Shown: piece by piece, positions 35,452-44,551 of the stretch
How the letters are laid out: every line of letters starts with the position of its first letter
How positions within the stretch are numbered: position 1 is the first letter of the stretch
Assembly (NCBI GenBank): GCA_013314775.1
Contig: JABUFB010000017.1
Location: 1-64,000 of the forward strand
Length of the DNA: 64,000 bases
Source: Armatimonadota bacterium
GTDB lineage: Bacteria > Armatimonadota > Zipacnadia > Zipacnadales > JABUFB01
Direction of reading: 5' to 3'
Notes under the pieces: model-generated
The model's database searches: none
The model's input: the letters and a program-made list of their open reading frames with translations, nothing else
What the model was told of the DNA's origin: nothing
Position numbers and translations under genes: made by a program

Positions 35452-36480
35452 TTAGAACGGTGCGAGCTTCTCCGGCTTGTTGACGGCCCTGCACATGCGC
35501 TCATGGAGGGTGCAGTAATTGGTGACGTTCGCGCCCGGCGCGATAATCTCATCCACCTGGGCCATGTCATCGGGCTCGAGGACTACCTCGCATGCCCGGA
35601 GGGCGGACTGCATGTGCTCAACTGTGCGCGGGCCGCAGATAGGCGCGGTAACTCCCGGGCGGTGCATGAGCCAGGCGAGGGAAAACTCGGCGAGACTGAT
35701 GCCCTTCGCCTCAGCCAGAGGAATCAGCGCCTCCACGAGGTCCAGGCTCTCCTCGGTGTAGCGGTTGTGCCCATCCTTCTGGCCGACTTCCTTGAACTTG
35801 TGGCCCTCCGGGGCGGGCTGGCCTTTGCGGTAGACGCCGCTGAGTACTCCGCCGGCCAGGGGGCCGAAGGGCACGAGGCCGATCCCGTGGCGCATCGCGG
35901 TCCAGACCAGGTCGCGTTCCACCCGGCGGTCACTCAGGTTGTATGCGGGCTGTTCGGCGATGATGCGTGGCCACCCGTGCTTGTCGGCGAGCCAGAGGGC
36001 TTCCATGATCAGCGTCACGGGCCATTTCGAGCACGCGCAGTAGAGGATCTTGCCCTGCCGGACCAGGATGTCGAGGGTATCCAGGGTCTCGTCAATGGGC
36101 GTGTCGATGTCGGTAATGTGCAGGTAATACAGGTCGATGCGGTCGGTCTGCAGGCGGCGCAGGCTGGCTTCGACAGCGCGAGTGAGATGGTAGCGGCTGG
36201 CCCCGCGATCATTGGTGCCCTTGCCCATGGTGGCGACGCCTTTGGTTGCCAGGACAATGTTGTCCCGCTGTCCGTTGGCTGCGATGGCCCTCCCGGTGAT
36301 CTCTTCGGATACCCCGCGGGCGTACACGTCGGCGGTGTCGATAAAGTTGACGCCGCCTTCGATGCCCACGTCGATGATGCGGGCAGCCTCCGCCTCGTCT
36401 GTGCTCACCCCAAAGTTCATGGTGCCCAGACAGAGCTTGGACACCCGCATCCCACTGCGTCCCAATTGGCGATACTCCAT
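35452..36480 (-). CDS. aldo/keto reductase
   Basis: A 342-residue NAD(P)H-dependent oxidoreductase. The catalytic tetrad is visible: Asp48, Tyr53 (NFIDTADVYARG), Lys80 (LATKG) and His121 (YYLHITD). The C-terminal cofactor-binding part includes GPRTVEHMQSALRA. It probably reduces or oxidises sugar aldehydes in the cytoplasm. GGAGG lies 8 bases before ATG 36480; the much longer minus-strand frame upstream is antisense to the isomerase-like gene. Divergent placement from that gene suggests a shared regulatory region (36481-36669). Confidence 0.93.
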   Translation of the reverse strand: MEYRQLGRSGMRVSKLCLGTMNFGVSTDEAEAARIIDVGIEGGVNFIDTADVYARGVSEEITGRAIAANGQRDNIVLATKGVATMGKGTNDRGASRYHLTRAVEASLRRLQTDRIDLYYLHITDIDTPIDETLDTLDILVRQGKILYCACSKWPVTLIMEALWLADKHGWPRIIAEQPAYNLSDRRVERDLVWTAMRHGIGLVPFGPLAGGVLSGVYRKGQPAPEGHKFKEVGQKDGHNRYTEESLDLVEALIPLAEAKGISLAEFSLAWLMHRPGVTAPICGPRTVEHMQSALRACEVVLEPDDMAQVDEIIAPGANVTNYCTLHERMCRAVNKPEKLAPF

Positions 36481-36669
36481 GGTTTGCGCCTCCAGCGACG
36501 GCCCCGGAAGGGCCGATGGATTGCCGGCTTCACGGCGGAAGCACCTTCTCCCTGCGCGAAGGTATTCCTGCAGGCCACGTGGAATAGCTCCTTGATCGGG
36601 CGGGCCAATCGGGGTGACCGTAGGCCCCGGGCTGACCTCGCACCGCAAGTACAGGAGGAGACAAAATCG

Positions 36670-38076
36670 ATGGAAGCAGCGAAGACAACCTTTGCGCTGT
36701 ACTTTGGGAACCGCGGCATGTTCCCGGGCTCGCTGATGGCTTCGGCGCGCCAGGAGATGGTGGCGATCCTCAAAGGAATGGGCCACGACGTGCTGCTGAT
36801 GGACGAGTCGGCCACGCGCTTCGGCGCCGTGGAAACGCCGGAAGAGGGCCGCATCTATGCGAAGTTCCTCGAGGAGAACAAAGGCAAGTTCGGCGGGGTG
36901 ATTCTCACGCTCCCGAATTTCGGGGATGAGAACGGGGCCATGGCAGCACTGAAGAACGCCGGGGTCCCGATCTTCATTCACGCCTACCCGGACGACCTGG
37001 ACAAGATGGCTCCGGAGCTTCGCAGGGACGCCTTCTGTGGCAAGTTCTCCATCATGGACGTCTTCTGGCAGGCGGGTATCAAGTACACCATCGCCAAGCC
37101 GCACACTGTCTCGCCGCACAGCGACCGGTTCGCGGCCAACATCGACTTCTTCGACCGGGTCTGCCGTGTGTATGGCGGCATGAAGGACATGGTTCTGGGT
37201 GCTGTGGGCGCGCGGACTACCGCCTTCAAGACCGTGCGTTTCGACGAGGTCACGCTCCAGCGCCACGGGATCACGGTCGAGGCGTTCGACCTGTCCGACG
37301 TGTTCAAGCGCATGGAGGACATTGCCTCGGGCACTCCGAAGCTCAATGACAAGATCGCCCGGCTGCGGAGCTACACCTGCTGGGAGGGTGTGCCGGAGGA
37401 CCGCCTCGAGCAGATCTCGCGCCTGGGCGTTGTGATCGATGACATGGTTGAAGAGTACCGGCTGGACTGCATCGCCCTGCGCTGCTGGGTGGAGCTCCAG
37501 GCACAGCTTGGCATCTCCCCGTGCGTGCTGCTCAGCGAGATGAATGACCGCGGAATTGCTGCTTCGTGTGAGGTGGACGTAGGCAATGCAGTGGCCATGC
37601 ACGCCCTGAAGCTGGCCACCGGTCAGCCGGCGACGTGTCTGGACTGGAACAACAATTACGCGGATGAGGACGACAAGTGCATCCTGTTCCACTGCGGGCC
37701 GGTGCCGCAGTCGCTCATGGCCGGACCGGGCAGGATCACCGACCATGCAATCCTGCGTAATGTGGTGGGCGAGGGCTGCGCTTTCGGGTGCAATGTGGGC
37801 CGGATCGCGCCGATGGACTTCACCTTCGCCAGTAGTCTCACTGCCGAGGGCCGCGTCAAATTCTACGTGGGCGAGGGTAAGTTCACCAAGGACCCGATCG
37901 CCGAGGACTTCTTCGGCTGCGCCGGCGTGGCGCAGATCGAGAACCTGCAAGACGTCTTGTACTTCGTGGGCAAGAACGGCTACCGGCATCACGTCAGCTG
38001 CGCGCCGGGGCACGTGAAGGCTGCAATGGTTGAAGCCTTCAAGAACTACCTGGGGTATGACGTGGCGGTGCTGTAG
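36670..38076 (+). CDS. L-fucose/L-arabinose isomerase family protein
   Basis: A 468-residue protein of the L-fucose/L-arabinose isomerase superfamily (three-domain, metal-dependent aldose-ketose isomerases). Recognisable are FGGVILTLPNFGDE, ALRCWVELQAQLGISPCVLLSEMNDRGI and CEVDVGNAVAMHAL, with late HHVSCAPGHVK. The Glu/Asp and His metal ligands are plausible but were not individually assigned. Substrate unknown; fucose, arabinose or a derivative. There is no signal peptide. AGGAGG lies about 10 bases before the ATG; the upstream plus-strand frame is the shadow of the aldo/keto reductase gene. Confidence 0.85.
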   Translation: MEAAKTTFALYFGNRGMFPGSLMASARQEMVAILKGMGHDVLLMDESATRFGAVETPEEGRIYAKFLEENKGKFGGVILTLPNFGDENGAMAALKNAGVPIFIHAYPDDLDKMAPELRRDAFCGKFSIMDVFWQAGIKYTIAKPHTVSPHSDRFAANIDFFDRVCRVYGGMKDMVLGAVGARTTAFKTVRFDEVTLQRHGITVEAFDLSDVFKRMEDIASGTPKLNDKIARLRSYTCWEGVPEDRLEQISRLGVVIDDMVEEYRLDCIALRCWVELQAQLGISPCVLLSEMNDRGIAASCEVDVGNAVAMHALKLATGQPATCLDWNNNYADEDDKCILFHCGPVPQSLMAGPGRITDHAILRNVVGEGCAFGCNVGRIAPMDFTFASSLTAEGRVKFYVGEGKFTKDPIAEDFFGCAGVAQIENLQDVLYFVGKNGYRHHVSCAPGHVKAAMVEAFKNYLGYDVAVL

Positions 38077-38105
38077 TGCTGACTTGCCGTACCAGGGGGT
38101 GCATC

Positions 38106-39806
38106 GTGGCGGCATTGAGAGTCATGCTCGTGACCATGGCGCTGACGGTCGGGTCGATCCCGGCCGTCAGCGCTGCCGTTTTCCAGGACCCGGTTGGTGA
38201 CTTCGACGGGCCCGACGTGGTGTCGATCGACACGCGCATAGAGGGCCGGAGCGCGATCTTCACCATCAGTTACGCGGAAGAAGCAATCGGGATGGGCTGG
38301 GGCGTGGGTGGCACGATTCACATCGACTCCGACCAGAACCCCGCCACAGGTCAGGAGGGGGCGCCGGGTTTCGAGGCCCAGATCACCTTCAACGTGAGCG
38401 AACTCGTGGCTCTCGGGCAGGTGGACGTGTTCGCGGGGCCAGGCGAAGGACGCCAGCTGCAGGTCAGTGCGGACGCCGGCAACGGGACGAATCTGCGCTT
38501 CAATCCCCGGCAACTGGAGATCACAGTGCCGCTGGATATCCTCAGCGCCCGCGGGGATTTCGATTACCTGCTCTACTCTACCTCGATTTTCGGCTCAACA
38601 GACAGCAGAGACAGGGTTCCTGACGCAGGAGTGGTCCGCGCCTCAACCGGCCAGGCAGTGAACGCCGGGGCACCTGCCGCAGAGGGAGCGGCCGAGCGCG
38701 TGCTCGAATGGCCTGCCGCCGGGAGGCAGCCCCATCTGGTTCGACGCGTGACTACGGCGATCCGGGGGAACAGTGCGGTCTGGAAAGTGGAGTTCACCCG
38801 AGACCTGCCTGTGGGCATGGCGGACTACTACAACACGGTCTACATGTCGATCCTGCTGGACATCGATCGGAGTCTGGCCACCGGCATCGACACGGCCAAT
38901 GTGCCATTGCTCCCCTTCGGCCCGGACCGCAACCTGCAATGCACCCTCATGGGCGGCTCGGCTTCAGTCAGCTTCGTTCGTGGGATCGGCCAGTTCGGCG
39001 AGCGCCTCACCGGGGGTGTGGCGCCTGGCGGGAGCGACCTGCGGGTGACCTTCGACCGGCGGACCGCGACCGTGGAAGCGCCCCTCGCGCTCCTGCAACT
39101 CAATGGCCCTGCCTTCGACTGGATGCTGTCTGTCTGGACAACCGGGCAGCCAGTAGAGTGCTTCCTGGAGACCGCTATCGCCTTCGATACCGGCGAACCC
39201 CGGCGCTCAGTGCCCTTCCCCGCACAGGCCTCCCTGGTTCCCGACAACCCGGACGATGCGAGAGCCCTGGTAGTGAGCGCACCGGGCGTGCCCTCTATCG
39301 TTGTGGACCAGCCTAACGCCATACCCAACATGGAGATGCTGGAACTCCAGGCAGCATTGACTGGCGAGTACCTCTTCGCCCGGGTGCGGTACAACCGGCC
39401 CGTGGTTCCGCAGGCCGAGTATTTCACCTCGCTCTTCATCGATGTGCCCGGCCCCCCCGCCCGGAGCTATGCGATGTCGATGAACTGGGACATCAATCTG
39501 GGCGGGCAGGCGATCCTCTTCGAGGTCGGTCCGAACGCCGCGGATACTGGAGTTCACCTCAACCAGTGCCTTGCTGCGCAGGGCAGCGACGCCTGGGTGC
39601 TGCTGCCATTGGAGATACTCGGCCGGCCCGCTGCCCGGGCCGTGACACTGCGCGCGGAAACTCGAGAGATGAGGTTCGGATCTTCCGGAGCCCCGAAGCA
39701 GTTCAGCACCTACCCGGGCATCACCATCCGGATGCCTCCACGAGCGGCCGAGAGCTACTGCGATCGCATTCCGGACAAGGGCACCATCGATCTTCAGGCG
39801 CAATGA
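38106..39806 (+). CDS. secreted protein with three similar beta domains
   Basis: A 566-residue exported protein; a signal peptide (MAALRVMLVTMALTVGSIPAVSA) precedes FQDPVGDFDGPDVVS. Three internal repeats of about 170 residues are suggested: ...IFTISYAEEAIGMGWGVGGTIHIDSD, ...VWKVEFTRDLPVGMADYYNTVYMSILLDID and ...LFARVRYNRPVVPQAEYFTSLFIDV. The pattern resembles DOMON-like or carbohydrate-binding beta-sandwiches, but no family is recognised. GTG 38106 is chosen because the signal peptide starts there and GGGGGTG lies just upstream; an earlier GTG at 38076 overlaps the preceding stop. It is probably cotranscribed with the isomerase-like gene. Confidence 0.75.
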   Translation: MAALRVMLVTMALTVGSIPAVSAAVFQDPVGDFDGPDVVSIDTRIEGRSAIFTISYAEEAIGMGWGVGGTIHIDSDQNPATGQEGAPGFEAQITFNVSELVALGQVDVFAGPGEGRQLQVSADAGNGTNLRFNPRQLEITVPLDILSARGDFDYLLYSTSIFGSTDSRDRVPDAGVVRASTGQAVNAGAPAAEGAAERVLEWPAAGRQPHLVRRVTTAIRGNSAVWKVEFTRDLPVGMADYYNTVYMSILLDIDRSLATGIDTANVPLLPFGPDRNLQCTLMGGSASVSFVRGIGQFGERLTGGVAPGGSDLRVTFDRRTATVEAPLALLQLNGPAFDWMLSVWTTGQPVECFLETAIAFDTGEPRRSVPFPAQASLVPDNPDDARALVVSAPGVPSIVVDQPNAIPNMEMLELQAALTGEYLFARVRYNRPVVPQAEYFTSLFIDVPGPPARSYAMSMNWDINLGGQAILFEVGPNAADTGVHLNQCLAAQGSDAWVLLPLEILGRPAARAVTLRAETREMRFGSSGAPKQFSTYPGITIRMPPRAAESYCDRIPDKGTIDLQAQ

Positions 39807-39812
39807 CGCTTC

Positions 39813-40703
39813 TCAGCGCTGGTCTGGCCGGTATGCCTCGATAAGTGCCGCGTTGTCCAGGTCCCCCAGGCCACGGGCGATGAGGCTCTCGAGCAACTGC
39901 GCATGGACGCGCTCCAGGGGAAGGTCCACGCCGGCACGTTCGCCCTCATCGAGAATGAGGCGCACATCCTTGGCGTGCTGGACGATGCGCGAGGCCGGCG
40001 CGTAGTTGCCCTCCACCATGCGCCGGCCTTTCATGTCCAGCACCCGCGAGTACGCGGCGCTCTCGGCCAACACCTCCAGCAGTGTCTGCCCATCCAATCC
40101 CGCCCCGAGGCCGAATGCGAGGCCTTCCGCCAGCGCCGCACGGTTCAGGCCCATGACAAGGTTGACGATGAGCTTGCCCAGGCATCCGGCTCCGACAGGC
40201 CCGACGCAGAAGACTCTCGCGGCGAACGCCTGGACCACGGGCAAATAGTCGGGCTCCACTTCCCGGTTCAGGTTCCAGTCTTCGTCTCCCACCAGTGCCG
40301 TGGCCCGGCCTTCAGCGATGTCTTCGCTGGACCCTGAGAGGGTGCAGTCAATGAAACGCACGCTCTGCTTCGCGAGGGCTTCTGCGTTGGCGACGGCATC
40401 CGAGGGCCGTCCGGTAGTAGTGTCGATGACGAGAGAGCCTGCCGGGATCCACTTTGCGATGCCATCCGGGGCGAAGAGGACTTCGCTGACGACATCGGAA
40501 TCCGGCAGACTGATGAGGATCGTTCCACCTGCCGCCGCAACCGCCCCGGCATGCGGCGCAATTTCGGCACCCCGAGCCTGGGCATCCTCCCGCGCCTGCG
40601 GGTTGATGTCATACCCGAGCACGCTGTAGCCCGCCCCGGTCAGCCGCTCGACCAGCGCCTTGCCCACTAGCCCGAGTCCGATCAGTCCAATCTGCCGCGA
40701 CAT
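39813..40703 (-). CDS. 3-hydroxyisobutyrate dehydrogenase-family oxidoreductase
   Basis: A 296-residue NAD(P)-dependent beta-hydroxyacid dehydrogenase. The N-terminal nucleotide-binding fold is GLIGLGLVGKALVERL, the substrate-binding motif is DCTLSGSSEDIAEGRATALVGG-like, and the catalytic lysine lies in GCLGKLIVNLVMGLN. Members oxidise 3-hydroxyisobutyrate, tartronate semialdehyde or related sugar-acid intermediates. ATG 40703 is preferred over 40709 for its spacing from GGGAGG. It is 16 bases downstream of the TIM-barrel gene, so the two form an operon; it is convergent with the secreted repeat protein, 6 bases away. Confidence 0.92.
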   Translation of the reverse strand: MSRQIGLIGLGLVGKALVERLTGAGYSVLGYDINPQAREDAQARGAEIAPHAGAVAAAGGTILISLPDSDVVSEVLFAPDGIAKWIPAGSLVIDTTTGRPSDAVANAEALAKQSVRFIDCTLSGSSEDIAEGRATALVGDEDWNLNREVEPDYLPVVQAFAARVFCVGPVGAGCLGKLIVNLVMGLNRAALAEGLAFGLGAGLDGQTLLEVLAESAAYSRVLDMKGRRMVEGNYAPASRIVQHAKDVRLILDEGERAGVDLPLERVHAQLLESLIARGLGDLDNAALIEAYRPDQR

Positions 40704-40719
40704 GCGCATGCCTCCCGTA

Positions 40720-41946
40720 TCAGAACTCCACCCGAATCAGCTCGGCCCAACCCGGCGCCAGCCAGAAGCCCGCGTGCGTGTCCCCAGGCGGGCGCGCGTC
40801 ACCGGATGCCAGAACCTCTTTACCGTCGTAGCCCAGCATATACCAGGCTTTCGGTTCTCGGTGGAAGGTGAGGTGCGCCTGGGTGGAGTGCCGCGGACTG
40901 CGATTCACCACCATCACCCAGTCGCGGTCCTGTGGGTCCTTGAACTCGCCCACCACGAACTCACCGTCGCTCTGATCGCCGTGGATGCTCTTGGCCACGC
41001 CGCAACCATCAGGCAGCCGTGATCCTTCGGGGGCATCGGGCCAGTGGAACACCCGCACAGACCGCAGGCCCAGGTAGACGCGCTCGAAGCGTGCTCGGAA
41101 ATCTCGGTGCAGATCGCGCAGCATGTACCAGCGTTCGGAGCGCTCGCCGTGGGCGTCAATGGGCGCGTCGCGGTAGTTGCATGTCAGGGGCGTGTACCAC
41201 GTGAAGTAGAGAATGCCCCGGCAGCCGTAGGCCAGGGATGTGTAAATCTGCCAGCGCATATCGTCCTTGCTCGGCGCGCGGTAGCGAAAATGCGGGGTGG
41301 CCAGGACGATGTTCCAGAAGGGGATGTTGTGACGTAGAGATGCATCCCGCATGTATTCGAGGTTTTGGAAGTACAGCGGGTTCTCATAGGGCCCTTCCAT
41401 CATCTGGCAGTAGCAGTCGTAGCTCAGCTGGGTCGCGCCCGAGGCCTCGACAAAACGGTCCAGATACTCGGGCCAGCTTCCGAACCCATAACGTTCGTGG
41501 ATGTTGCCGTGGAAGGGGAACTGGTTGATGAAGGGAAGCTTGTCGGGCGCGAGTTCCAGCATGATCCGGTGGGCATCGCAAACGGCGCGAAGGACGCCCT
41601 TGGGTGGCTCGTCGCGCAGGTAATAGCCGCGCACGCCGGGGTGGTGGCCGAAGTCCCGGACGGCCTCCTCGGCGCGTCGCCGGTAGTCATCGGGCAGAGG
41701 GGTGCGGCTCTCCCAGTCTCCGCCGGGCACCCGCGTGCGAGGGTCCAGTAGGATCGCCTCCATGCCCCGTTCCGCGCAGGCGTCCAGCACCCAGCGCAGT
41801 TTACCCTTGTGGGCCGGCGTGTCTCGGTAGCGCGGAGACTGGGGGACGGTAATGCCCGCCTCCGCCCAGTCATCCAGCGAGCTTTCGGTGCAATCTTCAA
41901 TGTCAAGGGAATGCCAGAAGCCGAAATCGAAACGCTGATCGCTCAT
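40720..41946 (-). CDS. cytoplasmic TIM-barrel glycosidase-like protein
   Basis: A 408-residue protein with glycosidase-like TIM-barrel features: HPGVRGYYLRDEPPKG carries a plausible acid/base region, LSYDCYCQMMEGPYENPLYF and GILYFTWYTPLTCNY a plausible barrel end. The C-terminal 80 residues look like a beta domain (FHREPKAWYMLGYDGKEVLA). There is no signal peptide, so imported oligosaccharides are the likely substrate. GGGAG lies 8 bases before the ATG. The exact glycoside hydrolase family is not recognised. It is divergent from the BadF-type kinase gene, 109 bases away. Confidence 0.65.
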   Translation of the reverse strand: MSDQRFDFGFWHSLDIEDCTESSLDDWAEAGITVPQSPRYRDTPAHKGKLRWVLDACAERGMEAILLDPRTRVPGGDWESRTPLPDDYRRRAEEAVRDFGHHPGVRGYYLRDEPPKGVLRAVCDAHRIMLELAPDKLPFINQFPFHGNIHERYGFGSWPEYLDRFVEASGATQLSYDCYCQMMEGPYENPLYFQNLEYMRDASLRHNIPFWNIVLATPHFRYRAPSKDDMRWQIYTSLAYGCRGILYFTWYTPLTCNYRDAPIDAHGERSERWYMLRDLHRDFRARFERVYLGLRSVRVFHWPDAPEGSRLPDGCGVAKSIHGDQSDGEFVVGEFKDPQDRDWVMVVNRSPRHSTQAHLTFHREPKAWYMLGYDGKEVLASGDARPPGDTHAGFWLAPGWAELIRVEF

Positions 41947-42055
41947 GGCGCTTGCTCCCTTCCCGGGTTTGTGCGAATATGCAGAGGTTTTCCTCGAGAC
42001 GCGGGGAATCCTGCCTGGGCTGAACCAATCGACGAAGACAGTGAGATGTTCTCGG

Positions 42056-43054
42056 ATGCGCTATGTGTTGGGCCTCGACGGTGGCGGTACCAAGTGTGAC
42101 GCTGTACTGATGGCCGAAGACGGAACGGTGATGGGGTGGGGAAGAGGTGGGCCGACCCACGGCCTGTATGTTGGCCCTGACGTGCCTATCCAGTCGCAGA
42201 AGGACGCGATCCTCGGCGCAACGGGCGGTTCGCCGCCCCCTCTGAGCCGCATCGCCGGCCTGGGTCTCGTGGGACACCTGCACCAGTGGCTGAACCAGGA
42301 TTTGTGCGCGGAGCAGTTCGTGCCCTGTGGCGAGGCGGATATGGGCCTTGCCACCGCACTGACTACCCATGGCATCCTGGTGCTGTCCGGGACGGGGAGT
42401 TTTGTGCACGGTCGCACTCCGGACGGTCGGCACATGCACCTGGGCGGCAACGGCCCGATAATTGCCGACGAGGGCAGCGCGTATCACATCGGCATTCTCG
42501 GGATTCGTGCGGCTTTCCGCTCGAAGTACTCCGAAGCGCGCCGCACGTCCCTGCGCGAAGCCGTCCCGAAGGCCATGGGTGTGGCCGGGTTGCGCGAGGT
42601 CTTTCACCTGCTGTACATTGACCGGGTCGGGCGGACGCAGATCGCGGCTGTCGCCCGCGCGGTGGATATGGAGGCCGAGAAAGGCGACCGTGTCGCCGCT
42701 CAGATGCTGCGCAAGGCAGCCGATGAGCTTGGCGAACTGCTGGTCGAGGTCATCACCGAACTGGATATGACGCGGTCAGACGCATACATGGTGGCCACCG
42801 GCAGCGTGGCCCAGGGATCGCGTATCTTCTGGGATCGCCTCTGCGAAATTGCGGCAGGGGTGGCGCCGGACATCCGGCCCGTGCAGCCGAAGGTGCGGCC
42901 CGTTGTGGGCGCGTGCCTCATGGGGCTGAAGGCGCTGGAAGTGCCCTGGACTGAAGCACTGCTGGAGCGCATCATCGAGACACAGGAACCGTTCCTCGCC
43001 CGGCTGCGGAGCGAGGCTGAAGACAGTAACCACCAACAGACTCCCCGGGAGTGA
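42056..43054 (+). CDS. BadF/BadG-type N-acetylglucosamine kinase-like protein
   Basis: A 332-residue ASKHA-fold ATPase of the BadF/BadG/N-acetylglucosamine kinase family. The phosphate-1 motif YVLGLDGGGTKCDAVL starts the protein; later come ILVLSGTGSFVHGR and GGNGPIIADEGSAYHIG, the typical sugar-kinase form (GSGS/ADEGSGY-like). It probably phosphorylates an amino sugar in the cytoplasm. ATG 42056 is chosen from the position of the phosphate motif; the upstream frame has no similarity. The next gene overlaps by 4 bases (GTGA), so kinase and SIS proteins are translationally coupled. Confidence 0.88.
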   Translation: MRYVLGLDGGGTKCDAVLMAEDGTVMGWGRGGPTHGLYVGPDVPIQSQKDAILGATGGSPPPLSRIAGLGLVGHLHQWLNQDLCAEQFVPCGEADMGLATALTTHGILVLSGTGSFVHGRTPDGRHMHLGGNGPIIADEGSAYHIGILGIRAAFRSKYSEARRTSLREAVPKAMGVAGLREVFHLLYIDRVGRTQIAAVARAVDMEAEKGDRVAAQMLRKAADELGELLVEVITELDMTRSDAYMVATGSVAQGSRIFWDRLCEIAAGVAPDIRPVQPKVRPVVGACLMGLKALEVPWTEALLERIIETQEPFLARLRSEAEDSNHQQTPRE

Positions 43055-43806
43055 GACCATTGCTGGCCCTGGATCTGCTCAACAGTTTCCGCAAGTGCTT
43101 TGACGCCATTGAGAAAGACCAGTTCGCGCTGATCGATCAGTCGGCGGAGATGATCGCCGAATCCGTAATGAACGGCGGCGCGTGGCATGTACATGACACC
43201 GGGCACATCATCGACCGCGAGCTGATACACCGTGGAGGCGGCCTGATGCTCATCCGTCCCTTCCGCTGGTCGTTTTCGGTGGAGGACCCAGTTCCGGCCT
43301 GTTTGCGCAACCGGCCGCCGGCGGATCCGGATTACGACGTGGCGAAGGAAACCGTGCGCCTGGCTGTGCATGCATCGAATCTTCGGGCCGGCGACGTCAT
43401 CACCATCGGCTCTGTGAGCGGCCGATCATTCCCCCAGATCGAGCTTGCTCTGCAGTGCCGGGAGATCGGCTGCAAGGTGATCGTTATCTCGTCCCACAAT
43501 TACTCGACCCAGGTGGAGCCGAAGCACCCGTCCGGCAAGCGCCTGTTCGAGTGCGCCGATATCTTTCTCGACAACCTCGCTCCGCTGGGCGACGGACACA
43601 TGCAGGTCGAGGGCTACGACGTCCCCCTGTTCCCGCTCTCGGGGATCAATGCAGCGATGATAATGTGGATGATCGCCGCAGGCGTCGTGGAGAAGATGAA
43701 CGCCAAAGGTGCTCAGCCCCAGATCTGGAAGAGCGCGAACATCGACGGCGGCTCTGAGCGGAACCGGCAGGTTGAGACCGAGATTGTGGACAGGGTGGGG
43801 TATTGA
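43051..43806 (+). CDS. SIS-domain phosphosugar-binding protein, copy 1
   Basis: A 251-residue SIS protein (UPF0309-like): helical N-terminus, VITIGSVSGRSFPQIELALQC as the phosphosugar-binding loop, and KHPSGKRLFECADIFLDNLAPLGD. SIS enzymes isomerise or deaminate phosphosugars such as GlcNAc-6-P or GlcN-6-P, or use the fold as a sensor. The start is GTG 43051 overlapping the kinase stop. It is followed with a one-base overlap by a paralogue, so the two could form a hetero-oligomer. Confidence 0.87.
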   Translation: MRPLLALDLLNSFRKCFDAIEKDQFALIDQSAEMIAESVMNGGAWHVHDTGHIIDRELIHRGGGLMLIRPFRWSFSVEDPVPACLRNRPPADPDYDVAKETVRLAVHASNLRAGDVITIGSVSGRSFPQIELALQCREIGCKVIVISSHNYSTQVEPKHPSGKRLFECADIFLDNLAPLGDGHMQVEGYDVPLFPLSGINAAMIMWMIAAGVVEKMNAKGAQPQIWKSANIDGGSERNRQVETEIVDRVGY

Positions 43807-44543
43807 TGGCTACGCTTGCGTATATCAGGGCCGTTGAGGAGGGCCTCGAGCGAATCCGTGAGACCCAGCAGGAGGCAATCTACCGGGCGGCGGAGATGGT
43901 GGCTGAAGCCATTGTCGACGGCCGGCAGGTCTTCAGTTTCGGCGCATCCCATTCCTTCATGCTGACCGAAGAGATGGTATACCGTACCGGCGGGCTGATG
44001 CTCATCAATCCGATCACGCCTCACGGGATGAACCTCTCGGTACGCCCGCTGACCATGACCTCCCAGCTTGAGCGGCTGGAGGGTCTGGGGGAAGTGCTCC
44101 TGCGCAACAGCCCGGCGCGGGAGGGAGATGTGCTCATCCTGGCCTCCACCTCAGGGCGGAATGCGGTGGTGCTGGACATGGCCATCGCGGCGCGGGAGAT
44201 GGGTGTGAAGACCATCGGCATCACGGCCATGGACTACTCGCGGAACGTCACCAGCCGGCACTCCAGCGGCAAGCGCCTGTTTGAGTTGGCCGACCTGATT
44301 ATCGACAACTGCTCGCCCCTGGGCGATGCGGCGGTGGAGTTCGAAGGGTTCGCTCAGAAATCGGGACCGCTCTCCAGCGTGCTGGGGCTGACTGTGGTCA
44401 ATTGCATTGTGTGCGAGGTCATCGAGCAGCTTCTGGCGAAAGGAGTCACGCCGCCGGTCTTCATCAGCGCCAATGTGGAGGGCGGCGACGAGCACAACGC
44501 GAAGGTACTGGCCGAGAATGCGGGAAGGATCCACTACATGTAG
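43806..44543 (+). CDS. SIS-domain phosphosugar-binding protein, copy 2
   Basis: A 245-residue paralogue of the preceding protein. Shared features are YRTGGLMLINP, VLILASTSGRNAVVLDMA (the Ser-rich phosphosugar loop), RHSSGKRLFELADLIIDNCSPLGD and FISANVEGGDEHNAKV. The phosphate-binding Ser/Thr residues are better kept here than in copy 1, so this may be the catalytic partner. The ATG overlaps the copy 1 stop (TGATG). There is no signal peptide. It probably works with the kinase on an N-acetylated or amino sugar phosphate. Confidence 0.9.
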   Translation: MATLAYIRAVEEGLERIRETQQEAIYRAAEMVAEAIVDGRQVFSFGASHSFMLTEEMVYRTGGLMLINPITPHGMNLSVRPLTMTSQLERLEGLGEVLLRNSPAREGDVLILASTSGRNAVVLDMAIAAREMGVKTIGITAMDYSRNVTSRHSSGKRLFELADLIIDNCSPLGDAAVEFEGFAQKSGPLSSVLGLTVVNCIVCEVIEQLLAKGVTPPVFISANVEGGDEHNAKVLAENAGRIHYM

Positions 44544-44551
44544 GGACCTCG

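Noticed and set aside
36481-38115. Long minus-strand extension of the aldo/keto reductase frame
   Set aside because: The upstream part is antisense to the fucose/arabinose-isomerase-like gene; the reductase has its own start at 36480 with GGAGG.
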